Below, piece after piece: positions 35,431 to 47,544 of a stretch of 64,000 bases of DNA. The DNA is from Marasmius tenuissimus. Its lineage: Eukaryota; Basidiomycota; Agaricomycetes; Agaricales; Marasmiaceae. Under the pieces are notes generated by a model. It was not told the DNA's origin and searched no databases. It saw only the letters and a list, made by a program, of their open reading frames with translations. The stretch spans positions 496,001 to 560,000 of the forward strand of contig JAQOTA010000001.1 of the NCBI GenBank assembly GCA_029532415.1, written 5' to 3'. How positions within the stretch are numbered: the first letter of the stretch is position 1; each line of letters begins with the position of its first letter. The position numbers were made by a program, and so were the translations under genes.

Positions 35431-36949
35431 CTATGGGGGGGAAGTAACTATCAGAAATCTTGTTTGGGGAGGAGTCGAATTGAAGGTACCTCCTGGCGAT
35501 ATTGGGGGGGGGGATGGTGGGGGGAGGCCTGAGATCACAAATGTGTGCCGTTGATATCACGAACAGACCATAAGCGCTCTGCTGCTGCATTCGTGATCCC
35601 CAAAGCACCCTAGAAAAAGTTGGGGAAACCTTTTTGGACAGAACGCTAATTCGTTGGATAGGAGCCGATCGTAATATAGTTGTCTAGAGGGTTGCTGTGC
35701 AGGGGCCTCTTTTTGATTGGTCGCCATACCCGACATAAGGCTCTCATCTGTTCAGCGAGAGAGAGGCACAGAGCTTGCTATTCTCATTGATCGGGTGTGA
35801 GAAATCGGCCATCGTGAGGCTTGTAGCATCTAAGATCCTTCTGTCGACTCATAGAATACAAGGCGCTCCGGTAGGGCCAGGTAAGAAACATGAGCGTAAT
35901 ACGATGGACATTAATATGTGATCTGATTTGGGATATACGAAACGCCACGAGAAGCGCTGTGTATCGAAGACAGCCCGAAAGTCAACCATAGCCTACGGTT
36001 TGACAAGGTTGACAGGATGAACGAACTTAGCATCCCCAGCCCGCATTCGATAGGTAGATATAGCGCCAGCCCGGAGTCAAAGAGTACCAAAGTAGATTAG
36101 TCCACTATAGATGTGAATGCACGAGGTCTACTATTTTCAACTTCAAAGTGCCGACACCATGATCGGCTTTCGATATCAGTTTTTCCTGGAAAACAGAATC
36201 AGAGATTGACGCAAGACAGAGGTCCGCTCGGCTGAAGACGTATAATACCCCAAGGACGCGAGAGCTTCAGGTTTTTTGTTGGCTCAGGCTACCAGAGATC
36301 GCGAGATTTCGAAACAGGATACAGCCTGTAAGTTAAAAGAGTTGGGTGCTGTTGAGAGACACAATCTCTCCTGCTTAAGAGCGTGTCTACGGCCCCGGGA
36401 AATACATGAATGAAGCGCTTCCGATCGACTCTGCAGAAGTTCGGATGAGCTCTGATGAGACTCTCGTCATTACGGTGCGAACCGACTGGGAACCCGGGGA
36501 TCGGAGCTCGGAGGTCACCTTGAGGCTCATATTGCGTCGGCTTCGACAAATGTCGTTCACGAAAGGCGTCAGTGCGTTCAACAAACACCTGTCCGATTGA
36601 CTGGTAAGTTGATGATAGAAATGCAGCGTACGCGTTGAAATTATGGTTTTTGGCACCATTGAGCTCCACAGTGAGTTTGAAGTAGCCTGACTAGTTATTG
36701 ATGTCCATTCAAGGACATTTAAGGCCGTAGAGGTGGGTTTGCTTCGCGAGAACATGGGAGTTTGAGTTTTTGCATGGGCGCTTATGAGCACCTGCCTTTT
36801 ACAGTTTAAGCGCGCATGCTGTGCCGCCGCTACAGTTACCAGTGTGCAGCTGCTCGTTGGCACTCACCACCACTCTCTCCTTTCGGGATCTCCATTTCCT
36901 CTTTCTTTTCTCTATCTATCGGGTCAGTTGACCCGTGTGAGCATCTGCC
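35431..36949. promoter_or_regulatory. Divergent upstream region of paralogue B and the dipeptidyl aminopeptidase gene
   Basis: About 1.5 kb with no supported gene. A G-rich run (ggggggg, twice) lies at about 35505-35527. Frames at 36289-36863 have no domain. It must contain the promoters of both flanking genes, but I identified no specific element. Confidence 0.45.
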
Positions 36950-39900
36950 ATGAGGCTTACAGGCCCGGAATATCACTCTCTTTCACAAACGCCCGAAGAC
37001 GATTCCGATACTATAGCTCCTTCAATATTGTCAACGACATCCGGGAAATCGATAGTGAAACCACCTACATACTATGGAGAGGGCTCATTTGATCCACCTT
37101 CTTCAGACTCAAGCGTTGATGAGGAAGAAGAAGGATTGTTAGAGATGGAGAAACCACCCATGAGTCCGGGGTTCGCTGAGAGCGGCGTAGGAGGTATTAA
37201 GAAGAAGGTATGTTGTGTTCGAGTTTTACTTCAAAGCATGGGCTAATATCTTGCAAATGAGTGTAGAGACCGTCTTCGTTGCGATTTTTGATCACGACAA
37301 TCCTTATACTGCTCGGTTTGAGTGCCCTTATTGGGTTGATTGCAGCGAGAACGTATGTTGGAACAGGATATAAGCTGCCTGGGACGAAGAAAGTCACAAT
37401 GGATCACATTTTCAACGGAACTTTCTACCCCCAGAGGAATAGTGTGGAATGGGTTCCCGAAGGTATGTTCTGCCGCCCTTCGAGTGACCGCAGCAACTAA
37501 TGATCGCAATTTACAGCCGGCGATGGTGTGTTCTCCATAAATGAAGGCGGGCTCATCAAGCTTGTGGATCTCAAGACCAATGAGACCAGAAATTTGGTGG
37601 ACATGAGAGACGTAAAAGATGTACGTGCGCCATCAATTCGCAGTTGGCTGGAGGAACTGACAGCTTGCAGGAACACGGAAACGGTCTCATGATTTCAGGC
37701 TGGCAGCTATCGCCTGACATGAAGTATATCCTCATAAAAGCGGACTACGTCAAGGTAATGGTGTCAACCATCTCTGCGGGCAAGGGTTTGGCTAATACGG
37801 AGATTACAACGCAGCAATGGCGTTGGTCATCTTACGGGAATTATTACATCCACAATATTGAAGCCAAAACCACGTTCCCGATAACAACACCGACAACACC
37901 GCCAACAACAGCTTATGCTGCCTGGTCCAATACCGGAGAGTCCGTCGCCTTTGTCCAAGATAACGATTTGTATGTCCTCATGCAAGCCGAGTGAGCACAA
38001 ATCGATTTTCTTTCTATTCTCATATTCTCATCTGCACCCGCAGCGGCACAACCCAGCCAATCCGTATAACGAATACTCCTCCGGAAGCCAAGTCGACCGT
38101 CTTCAACGGCGTCCCAGACTGGGTCTACGAAGAGGAGGTCTTCTCGGCGAACTATGCTCTCTGGTTCTCTCCTACGTCTACCAAGCTCACTTTCCTACGC
38201 TTTAACGAGAGTGCTGTAGACGAGTTCGTTTTCCCGATCTACAACCCAAGCGAAGATTCGTACCAGGTCAATCCCTACACCTCGGAAGTACGGATGAGGT
38301 ATCCAAAGCCTGGCTATGCGAATCCAATTGTGAATGTCTATGTGGTAGATTTGACTGCTATTCCTGTTGGCGGTGTCGCGGAGGTCAGTCGCTGTCAAAC
38401 CCATCTTGAAGATCTCGTGCTAACGCTATTGCGTAGGCTATGGTAGAGTTATCCTGGGAGGGCCGCCATCGGGCAGAGGATTCCATCATCTCGGAGATAG
38501 CGTGGGTTGGGGATGACGAGCTCATTGTCAAAGAGGTGAACAGAAACGCCGACGACGGCAATGTCGTATTCTTCGACCTCGCCAAGAGTGTCAAAAGTGC
38601 GACACAGGGTCTTGTCGTACGCAAGCTTGGCAAGAACGGTGAGGAGGGCGATGATGGATGGATTGAAGCTGTACGTCCCCTTCAATGTTCAAACATCTCT
38701 ATGAACTGACGTCGATTCACAGAGCCAAGACATCTACCCAGTTGATCTAGGGTACCTGGATATCGTACCGACTCCCGAGGGGTTCAACCATATCGCGCTC
38801 TTCTCACCTGCCAACAGCTCGAATCCAATCTGGCTCACGAAAGGTGAATGGGAGGTTACTGGTGGTATAAAAGGCGTCGGCGCGGCTGATATGTACGTTT
38901 ATGGCCCCCTTTGGCCGGACATCCTCATTAACCGACGAATCTCTAGCTACTTCGAGGGAACGAAGGAATCCTCTATCGAACGACACTTATATTCTGTTCC
39001 TCTTCCGACATCCGACGTTTCCAGTATCAAGCCAACAGAGCCCAAGTGGTTGACCCAACCGTCCACCCTGATCAATCCGAACGTACCCATAGTTTCGACC
39101 GAGCTCAACGCAGAGCTGAACGAACAGCTGGGTAACGGAAAGGAAGAGCAAGCTTTCTTTGACACGGATTTCTCGCCGGAGGCGGGCTTCTATGTCTTGA
39201 GTTACCGAGGGCCTAACGTTCCGTGGCAGAGGATCATCAAGACCGAGGATAAGGGTGCGCGTCGCCGACTCTGGTCTGGCTCGCACGAACTTATGATGTT
39301 ATTTTCCTTTTGCTAGCTTTCGATTATGTCCTAACTTCCAACGCGGTGCTTGTCAACATCACCAGCCAATACGAGGCTCCGACTGTCGTCTACGATACTA
39401 TCAAGAGTGATGGCGTTGGTGCGTCTACTTCCCCGCTTACCCTTCCTCCGTCCTGCTTTTTTTTTTTGCTTACCCTGTCCGGTAGAACTAAACGTAAAGG
39501 AGCTCCGCCCGCCCCGTATGGACGACTCTGGCCGAACCAAGTACCCGGTTCTATTCCACGTCTACGGAGGACCTAACAGCCAACAAGTCAACACCCAGTT
39601 CTCCTCGAACCACGATTGGCATTATTACCTCACCTGCAACCTCGGTTACATCGTCGTCACCATCGACGGACGGGGGACAGGGTTCAAAGGGAGAAAGATG
39701 CGAAATTGGGTGAAGAGCAACTTAGGGTTCTTCGAGACGAGAGATCAAATCGAGGGAGGGAAGATATGGGCGACGAAGACGTACGTTGATCCAAAGAGGA
39801 TTGGGATTTGGGGGTGGTCGTATGGTGGGTTTATGGCGTCGAAAGTGGCCGAGGCGAATCAGGGGGTGCATTCGTTGTCGATGGCGGTGGCGCCTGTGAC

Positions 39901-40368
39901 GAGTTGGAGGTTGTATGGTATGTTGTTCCCCCTTCCCCTGGAGGTTTTTTGCTGATTTGGATGTGGATGTTTGTAGATTCGATATATACTGAACGGTATA
40001 TGAACCTTCCCTCGTTGAACCCGGGGGGGTATATCAACGCGTCGATAACGAATGTGACTGGGTTCCATAATATCAACTTCCTCCTGGCTCATGGGAGTGG
40101 GGATGATAATGTGCATTATGCGAACTCGGCGCATTTGATAGATATGCTGACCAGGGAGGGTGTTAGAGGTTGGAGGTTCCGAATGTTTACGGATAGGTTT
40201 GTACTTTTTGGTTACGTTTCATTGCTTTCTCCATGTACTGACCCCTGGCCCTTTGCTTGTAGTGACCATAGCATCGGTAGGCGGGGTGCTTATAGGGAGC
40301 TGCACGAGTTTTTGACAGAGTATCTGTTGGAGAAATGGGGGAAGGGCGGGAGACGGCGGGGATGGTGA
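36950..40368 (+). CDS. Type II membrane dipeptidyl aminopeptidase (DPP IV family, S9B)
   Basis: The ATG at 36950 starts a cytosolic tail of about 85 residues (MRLTGPEYHSL...). One transmembrane anchor follows (FLITTILILLGLSALIGLIA), then a lumenal beta-propeller region (KVTMDHIFNGTFYPQ, EHGNGLMISGWQLSPDMKYIL, DWVYEEEVF). DWVYEEEVF contains the Glu pair that binds the substrate N-terminus in DPP IV enzymes. The C-terminal alpha/beta-hydrolase domain has the nucleophile motif GWSYGG at about 39812-39829. The Asp is in HGSGDDNVH at about 40090-40116, and the His in SDHS at about 40261-40272. At least nine introns of 45-90 bp were read, one with a T10 run near 39463. The enzyme removes X-Pro/X-Ala dipeptides from N-termini. 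By analogy with yeast Ste13/Dap2 it should act in the Golgi or vacuole. Confidence 0.9.
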
Positions 40369-40486
40369 TATTTATACTAGAGGAACGGACTTTGATTATT
40401 GTACCGTATGATGCATCCGCTACTGGATTTTTTACTTCCGAGTTCGCGCACGACTTGGAGAAAAAAGCTAACTGGTTATACGGCAT

Positions 40487-40581
40487 TGACGAGAGTGGGA
40501 TTCGAACCCACGCCCCGGAGGACTAGATACTGGATTTCAAGATCCTGATTCTAGCGCCTTAGACCGCTCGGCCATCTCGCC
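40487..40581 (-). tRNA. tRNA-Leu(CAG) with a ~15-nt intron
   Basis: Read on the minus strand, the acceptor GGCGAGA pairs with TCTCGTC, with A as discriminator. The A box is TGGCCGAGCGG, and the T arm is GTGGG-TTCGAAT-CCCAC. The anticodon stem CTAGA/TCTAG encloses AT-CAG-G followed by about 15 extra bases. That places anticodon CAG (codon CUG) after the invariant T33, with an intron at the canonical site after position 37. A long variable arm (about TCCTCCGGGGC) supports a leucine tRNA. Confidence 0.9.
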
Positions 40582-42548
40582 ATGCTACCTATTGGAGAGA
40601 CAGAGATATGAGCTGATTGCCCTGCCACTGCCACACAGTGACTTTTGCGGAGCTTCACTGTTTACTTGTCCAGTTTCGCTGTTCATCGACTTCTCATGCT
40701 TCGTGGTGACAATAGAGTGATAATTAGAACCCCTCATTCGATCATGTGAGTGGCTCGATTCCTCAACATCCTCGCAAGCCGCTTGCACCCAGATAGGTTG
40801 TACTGGAGAGTCCCGAACATGTCCCGAGTTCCGACGACCTTACGAGGTCAACCGTGGCTTTTCGTGATCGATCGCGTGCTATGAATATATTCCCAACTTT
40901 ATCCAAAGGGTACATCGACTCTCGAGCTCTGTTTGCTTGAGTTACAGGAACAGGCTCAAAACAGGCTTATAGTTATGCTCTTGAGAACGATACAGCTTTT
41001 CAGTCACTTCCGAGGAGCTGGACGGCTGGCAAGACGATGCCGAGGGGCACTGATAAGACCGAGGATCGTTGAATGGATGGCTCGAAAGCTATACCGCGTA
41101 TGGATATGGAGCAGTGGACCAAATCGCGCTTTTGGACTCTCCGTCGCTCAGCTCGAGTTGTTCCTCTAGGGGTCCTGCAACTTTTGTTCTCCCGTAGGGT
41201 CCGAACCTCCCGCGTGATGAGAACATGAGACCCAGGCTCTAGCCTTCCGAGTGACATACCGGTCATTTGGTGTATTGAGAGAGCCGCTTTGTCCTTAGTC
41301 TACGATTGCATCACTAGAAGGCATGTTGAGGCCCAGGGCGCTTTCCCTGAACCGATCATACATGTCCCCATCTTCCCGTCAAACTCGCCCGCATAAAGAT
41401 TTAGGTCTGGCAGACCCCTCGCGACTCGATCCCTCGGTTAAGCAGGCAAGTATGTAGCGCCCTTACCCCGAACTTCCCTGATTTTCTAGGTTTTATGTTC
41501 CGTCGTACTCTGACTTCACCCCCGGATTTCCGTCGACTAAGGACTTTGGACTCGGGAATCCGAGGTTGGAGGCCCGAGGGGGTCTCATGAGGGTCAAAAC
41601 TGAATTCATGATCAAACTGGGCGTCATTCATTCATCAGGTGGGAGAAAGTCATACTGGATCGGCGTTGAATGAATTCATATCTTATTTTCGAATCAATGG
41701 TCCCGACTCCCGGAACGCGCGTTCAAGACGTTGTTTTCCTGATCACGGCTTTTCATGGTCGAGATTTGGAGCCCCTGATCCAGAGAAGACCCAAGAAAGT
41801 AAATGCCTTGTGGGTACAGGAGGAGTCACGAGTGTAAAGTGTGTGTTGCGTTTTTGATGGAGATGCCCATATGAGATGATTATCTCGGAAAAAGTGCCAT
41901 ACAACGTGGAGAATGCGAGCCGGCATGTCAATTATTGTTGCCAATTGGACGGGCTGGGACGTAATATGAGAGGCGACGATAGGCATGAACTGGGCAAGGG
42001 TTTTCGACCACTGCAGTTAGGCTCTTGCTCCCGTGCCTCGAACAAGTCGTGGGAATTGTAAGAACCAGAAATTACCGGAGACCTTGGAACGAAAATTGTG
42101 CTATTGGGCAGGAGTGACGAGAAAAGGTCGAGATTTGAGAATTGAGGACCTCGATGAAGCTCTTGGTACTCGGTCCGGCCGAGATTGCCCTCGGAAAGGG
42201 CCCTGTTGCTGTTGGAAACGATGCTCAAGGGCTATCGAGAGCTGGAGCTAGTCAAGAAATAGACGCACCACAGTCCTTCAAAGTTTGTATGCGCAGTTTG
42301 AAACAAACAGCGTTATCAGACTACATATAAAACCACTTGCATCGGGGTCGACCACTTCTTTCCCCGATTTTGCATTACGTGAACCTTTCCCACGAGATCG
42401 AGGCGTCGGCATCAACACGACCAAATTCAGACAAATACAAACAGCCTTCCCGCCTACGTCGACGAAGAACCCCGCATCACCGTCGAGGTCGACGACGAGG
42501 ACCGCGACGACGACGACAGTGACATTTGTACCGACGACGAGGATCCGT
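40582..42548. other. Long upstream region of the Flo8-like gene, no supported gene
   Basis: About 2 kb with only short overlapping frames. It presumably holds the promoter and 5' UTR of the Flo8-like gene. The reading frame of that gene stays open upstream of its ATG to about 42285 but without another ATG, so a longer N-terminus from an upstream exon is possible. Confidence 0.45.
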
Positions 42549-45500
42549 ATGGCCACTGTTCCGGGGCAGCAGCAGCCACCCAATACTCCTCAACAGGCCC
42601 AAATCCCTACCTCTCAGCCAGGCCAACTTCCGTCCTCGCAGCCCGGTCAATTACCAATCCTTCCATCGTCTGCGCCAGGGTCAGGACCGCAGAATGATTC
42701 ACACTTGCCATCTAACATGTCCTGGGAAGGCGACAGGATGTGCGTTCTCATTCCAACGTCTATATCGACGTGTTATTGCCGTATTGCTGACTGGTTGGTC
42801 TGTCTGGCGACGAACGTTTTCCCTTTTGAAATAGGTTCAACATCTATATTCTCGACTATTGTAATAAAAGAGGCTTCAAGAAGACGGCAAAGGAGTTCAC
42901 GGCTGAGGCAGACCTGCCGCCAGATTCACAACCCCCGATAAACGCGAAGCAGGGTCTTTTGTTCGAGTGCGTCGTAATGCTGTTTCTTTATTTTGGACTG
43001 ATGTGCTGATAGTTCTTTTTGTTATAGGTGGTGGAGTGTATTTTGGGTGCTGTTTACTGCGAAGAGCAGCAAGGCTGGCAGCGAGGATGCATTGCTATAC
43101 ATCGAGGTACCTGTCACTTCATTTCTTTCATTTTTGACTCGGTCTCCATTCCTTTGATATTCGGTATCGAGCCTTGGGTGATGGGTGTCGAGCATGCGCT
43201 AGTCCTTGGAGGTCCAGAGAGAATCAATATCAAGCCGTCCATCACCTTCTATCACTAACGGAGCCGATCTTTCATTCTATTTTTTTCGATACCGACGACC
43301 CTGAAATGTTCCCAGTCGTTCGGAAATCTGCTCTTTCTTTGGATAATTCATTTCGTATCGGTTTCTTTCGCCCTCAAGGGAGGCAGTTCAGACGTACTGA
43401 TTGACCCGTTCCAGCACACAGCCCAACAATCAGCGATGCGACAGGCAGCCAATCAACGACAGCACCACCAACACCCTTCTATGAGTTTGAGTTCTGGTCC
43501 GAACGGTATCACCATGGGTCAACAGCCAGGACAGGGACCACCAGGGCAACAAGGACCGTTGGTAGGTCCACCGCCGATGGGGAGGGGCAACGGTGGCCAG
43601 AGAATCATGCCCAACGGCATTGGACCACCACAGGGTTCTCAACCAGGAAGCATGGTAGGGGCGAACGGAGCTGGCAACCCTGCCGGATTCCAACCCGGAA
43701 ATCCGACGATGAACGGTATCCCTCCCCAAGGCGGCTTGTCTCCCGGCCAGCAGCCAATGCCCGGTGGACTTCAGAACCCACAGTTTTCTGGAAGACCTCA
43801 ATCTATGAATCCTCGTCCCGCACCGAACGGCCAGCAATCTCAACCGCCTTTCCAGAGTCCGACGATGGCTCATACTCCTCCTGCTGGTCAGCAGGGACCA
43901 GGTCCTCAGCAGCAGCAACAGCCTGGTCATGGTCAAGGACCGATGATGGGACAAGGTGCAGGACCTTCCCCTCATTTGGGTCCACGACCTGGTCAACCCG
44001 GACCGAGTGGTATGTTACCTCCTCCCGGCCAGCAAGGGCCTCCCGGCAGTCAGCAAGGAAACGGCCCTGCGCAAGCGTCGACGCCCAATTCGGGAGGTAC
44101 GGGTTACCCGATGAGCGGTAGTATGATGGGACGTAGTCCGAGTCGAACTGGAGAAGGCCAACCTGGAGGACCTAGCGGGATGATGACGCAGCCGAGCCCT
44201 TTGATGGGTAACAGGCAGATTGGGGGTCAGAATATGGGTGGAAATCCCAATCAGATGATGAGTGGTGGTACTCCAAATATGATGGGTATGGGAGGTATGG
44301 GAGGAGGGATGCCTGGGGGGATGAGTCTCGGCGGTAGTCCGATGATGAGTGGTATGGGTGGTATGGGCGGAATGGGTAATATGAACAATATGGGAGGCCC
44401 ACTAGGAATGGTTCCCTTGAGCACCTTGGACGCAGAAATCTCTGCGATACCACGGGAGCGCGTATTGGAGGTCAAGCGTGAAGCTGGCGTTGAAGGGAAG
44501 GATAACTTGTCACTAGAGGACAAGGTTCGTGTCCTGACCATCGCGTTTATCTGTATTTGCTGATCGTCCGCTCTTCTAGCGGCGAGTCGTATCTGTCTAT
44601 CGTGCGCGCCAGGCTAAACATGGTGGCGCACCACCGCTTTCAGGTCCTCCCGGTGGCATGGGTGTTTCCGGGGGTCCTATGATGGGAATACCTCCGAACA
44701 GTGCAAATCCTCAGGGCGGTTTAGGCGGTCAACCTGGCGGCCCCCAACAGCCTGGCATGGGAAATCGGATCGGCGCTAAACGAAATAGTGCGTCAGGGGT
44801 AGAGGTGCGTCTCTGAACTGACCTGTTACAATGATCATCGTTAAAACGAATTTTCCTTAGGCCGAGGGTAGTGCAGGCTCGTCACCACCGAACGCAAAAC
44901 GACGTCGGCCTTCACCAATGGACACCCAACAGTCGCCTATGCCGGGTGCGCCGAACTACCATCCTCAACAACCTCAAGGCCCTCAGCAATCTGGCATGCA
45001 ACCTGGTATGATGGGGAGACAAGGTATTCCTGGGCCTGGGTTTGGTGGTATGGTACCTCCGCCTAGCGGCGGGATGAACCCAAATTCGACGATGGGCGGC
45101 GGAAACATTATGGTTGGTGGGATGGGTAGTATGAGTGGTATGAGTTCAGGCGGAATGCCTGGTCCGGGTGGGATGCCAGGACCGATGCAATACCGCAACC
45201 ACAACATGCAGGTTCATAACCGAGCAATGTCAGGACAGCCTGGAAATGCCGGTTCGCCTGCTGCTTCGGGTCCGCACGACCCGTTTGGTAGGAAGCCTTC
45301 GCAACCTGGCGTCCCTGGTGGTAGCATGATGCCTCCTCCGCCGTCTCCTTCTCCTGGGATGAAACAGGAGGGTACCCCCAATTCCGGTGGTGTTGGTCCG
45401 AAGGACGGTATAAAGGCTGAAGGGTCACCGAGAGGGAACCTCAATGCCGGCCAGACGCCTGGAAGCGGAACCGCTTCGTCGACACCCGTGCTCCAGCACA

Positions 45501-45838
45501 ACGTCGTACCCCCAGCGCCGCCTCCTTCTGCTCAAAGCCAGGGTTCACAGCAACATACCCCGAACGCTGGTCCTGGCGGGATACAAGGCGGAATGTTAGG
45601 GATGAATCCCTCACCACTCCCAAACACTTTACAGAATCCACCGTCGCAGAACCAGCCACCGCAACCGCAAATGCAGTTGCATGACATGTTCGATAACCAA
45701 TTCCTTTCCAGTGTCACCAGTCATTTGGAGGACCTCGACGGCGGGTTATTCCGACCGGATGGTGACATTAATTTCGAGCGGGACTTTGGGCAGTGGTTCA
45801 ATCATCCCGACGATGTCAGCGCGTTGGACATAAAGTGA
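42549..45838 (+). CDS. Flo8/SSBP-type LisH-LUFS transcriptional regulator
   Basis: Six exons (42549-42739, 42835-42966, 43028-43106, 43415-44524, 44580-44804, 44861-45838) join to 904 residues. After a Q/P-rich start, a LisH motif is encoded across the exon 1/2 junction (FNIYIFDYCNKRGFKKTAKE). It is followed by a LUFS-type extension (LLFEWWSVFWVLFTAK) known from Leunig, Flo8 and single-stranded-DNA-binding proteins. The central ~600 residues are low-complexity, rich in G, M, P and Q (MGGMGG repeats). A conserved helix (TLDAEISAIPRERVLEVKRE) and a basic NAKRRRPSP signal lie in the middle. The acidic C-terminus (LHDMFDNQFLSSVTSHLEDL, then FERDFGQWFN) looks like an interaction or activation module. 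Flo8/Som1 proteins regulate adhesion and morphogenesis, often downstream of cAMP/PKA. A role here is inferred. The fourth exon follows a 308-bp intron. Confidence 0.88.
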
Positions 45839-46421
45839 GGTGATCTGTCTTCAGCCGCTGTAGTTGGTTTCTTGTTTTTCTCTCCCGGATTGGATGGACC
45901 CATCCCCTCTTCTAGGCTGTTGGGTTTGGAGGATGTACGGACGTCGGCTGGCGGATCTTCTGGGCTCGCGTTGGCTTGTCATTTGCTCTCGTTTGTGTTG
46001 TCGTTATTGTTATTCCTTTGTGTGGATGTTTACCGCGACTTTGTTTCCTTCCTTCCCTCATCACAATCCCCTCATTATTCCCGGTGTTCTCTCTTCCTTT
46101 TCCCTCGTTCTAGTGTATCATCTCTCTTCGTTTCTTGTGTGTGCTATTTAAACTTACTCTTATCGTCTCTCCACCAATTACTGCTTACCATTTTACCGTC
46201 CCTCGATTCCCCCCATGTCAAAAGTATGGTCTTTAGTCTTCATTTCCACCCCCTACTTCCACTCGCGTTTCTTTTTTTGTTGTCAATACGGGTACTTGGA
46301 TACCTTGCCATCTGTGTTAGTACTTTAGCCACTCGATTACTGTCATTAGTTAGATCTCTGCTCTCCCTCCCGTTCACATCTGTACTATTTTATTCTATCA
46401 CTTTTCTCTGTCGATTTTTTG
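45839..46421 (+). other. Pyrimidine-rich 3' flank of the Flo8-like gene
   Basis: The T/C-rich sense strand continues for more than 500 bp after the stop. Parts of it (about 45850-46050) are recognisably repeated at 51207-51280 and 62150-62290 in the decayed duplicate. No gene was found. Confidence 0.55.
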
Positions 46422-46423
46422 TA

Positions 46424-46864
46424 AGGTAGGGGCAGTCCATATCGCGCGAACGTCACGTGGCCTGATTTGACTTACCTTTTTGGGCGAAGAGAGCCCTTTT
46501 TGGTCTGTGAGTAGTCCATTGATGTATCGTGGAGCTCGTGAGTACGACAATCGAAGGAAATTCCTGTTCTCAACCTAAGGATCCCCAAAATTTAAAGAAA
46601 ATTGACGATACGGTTGAAGAGATAGGGTTTGACTGAGATTCAGCCACAATGAGCAATAAATGTGCATCTAGTCAGTGGGATATTCACTAAATGAAACAAA
46701 AAATCATCCAAAGGTTTCATCGGTAGTAAAGAGAAGACTGTCGGTATGACGAAGCTTCTGCTGTTCTTGGTCGAGCTGAAGGTTGCAAACAAACCTCGTC
46801 TTCCAGGTTTGGAAGGTGCTCAATCGATCACGTGACGTTCGCGCGATATGGACTGCCCCTACCT
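46424..46864. mobile_element. MITE with perfect 36-bp terminal inverted repeats (441 bp)
   Basis: The 36 bases at 46424-46459 (beginning AGGTAGGGGCAGTCC, ending GTCACGTG) are the exact reverse complement of 46829-46864. TA dinucleotides flank both sides (46422-46423 and 46865-46866), as expected for a TA target duplication (Tc1/mariner-like or related). The interior is AT-rich with no transposase frame. The perfect arms suggest a recent insertion. Confidence 0.8.
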
Positions 46865-46982
46865 TATCTGGATTCGGTTCTGGCCGTTGTCTGTGGTTCG
46901 CCTTGGGCTGAGCGCCTGGGATTTGACGTATATCTGCTCCGCTGGAGCGTTCGTTCACCGCGTCGGTCTACGTCTCCGTAAG

Positions 46983-47354
46983 TACTGACCTATTTCAATC
47001 AATTCGGATGGGGTTTCCCGTGTGACCGAAAAATTTTCTGGCGTAAATTCGGATGGCAGGTCGGTGACCGGTGACACCAACAGAAATTTCGTATGGAACT
47101 GTAAGGGACTCGGCAGGCTGAGGGAGAATCACGGCGGCTGACAGCCGCCGCCAGTCAAAATTTGCAGAATGCACCGGATTCGGGCCGAAAATGGCAGAAA
47201 ATCGGATTTTCTGGCTTTTTGGGCCGCCCGAAATTTTGTCACATTTGGGAACATTTCGGATGACCCCCCTGTGACCTAGTGACCATCCGAAAAAATTTCG
47301 GATACTGGGGGGCGTGTGACGTGTGACATCCGGATTGATTGAAATAGGTCAGTA
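46983..47354. mobile_element. Second MITE, TA-flanked, ~28-bp terminal inverted repeats
   Basis: It opens TACTGACCTATTTCAATCAA and closes with the near-exact reverse complement (TTGATTGAAATAGGTCAGTA with one mismatch further in). The outer TA on each side can be the target duplication. The interior has repeated ccgaaattt / aaatttcgg motifs in both orientations. There is no coding frame. Its terminal sequence is unrelated to that of the neighbouring MITE. Confidence 0.75.
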
Positions 47355-47544
47355 TCATTATACCAGACGATCTGGCCCGTTCTGGCTGAGCAGTGAGATC
47401 GTTGGTGAGACTTTTTACTATTAGAAGTTACGCCGCGATCACGTGTGCAGCAACCAAGTCTTACGTCGACTCCAGTCGGACTTTGAAGTTCGCCTTTTGG
47501 GTCCAACCAAGTAGTCCTGAGTCCTCCTCTGATTCCAATCAAAG

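Noticed and set aside
43430..43996. Minus-strand 188-residue frame
   Set aside because: Antisense to the low-complexity central exon of the Flo8-like gene; arginine/serine-rich composition without a domain.
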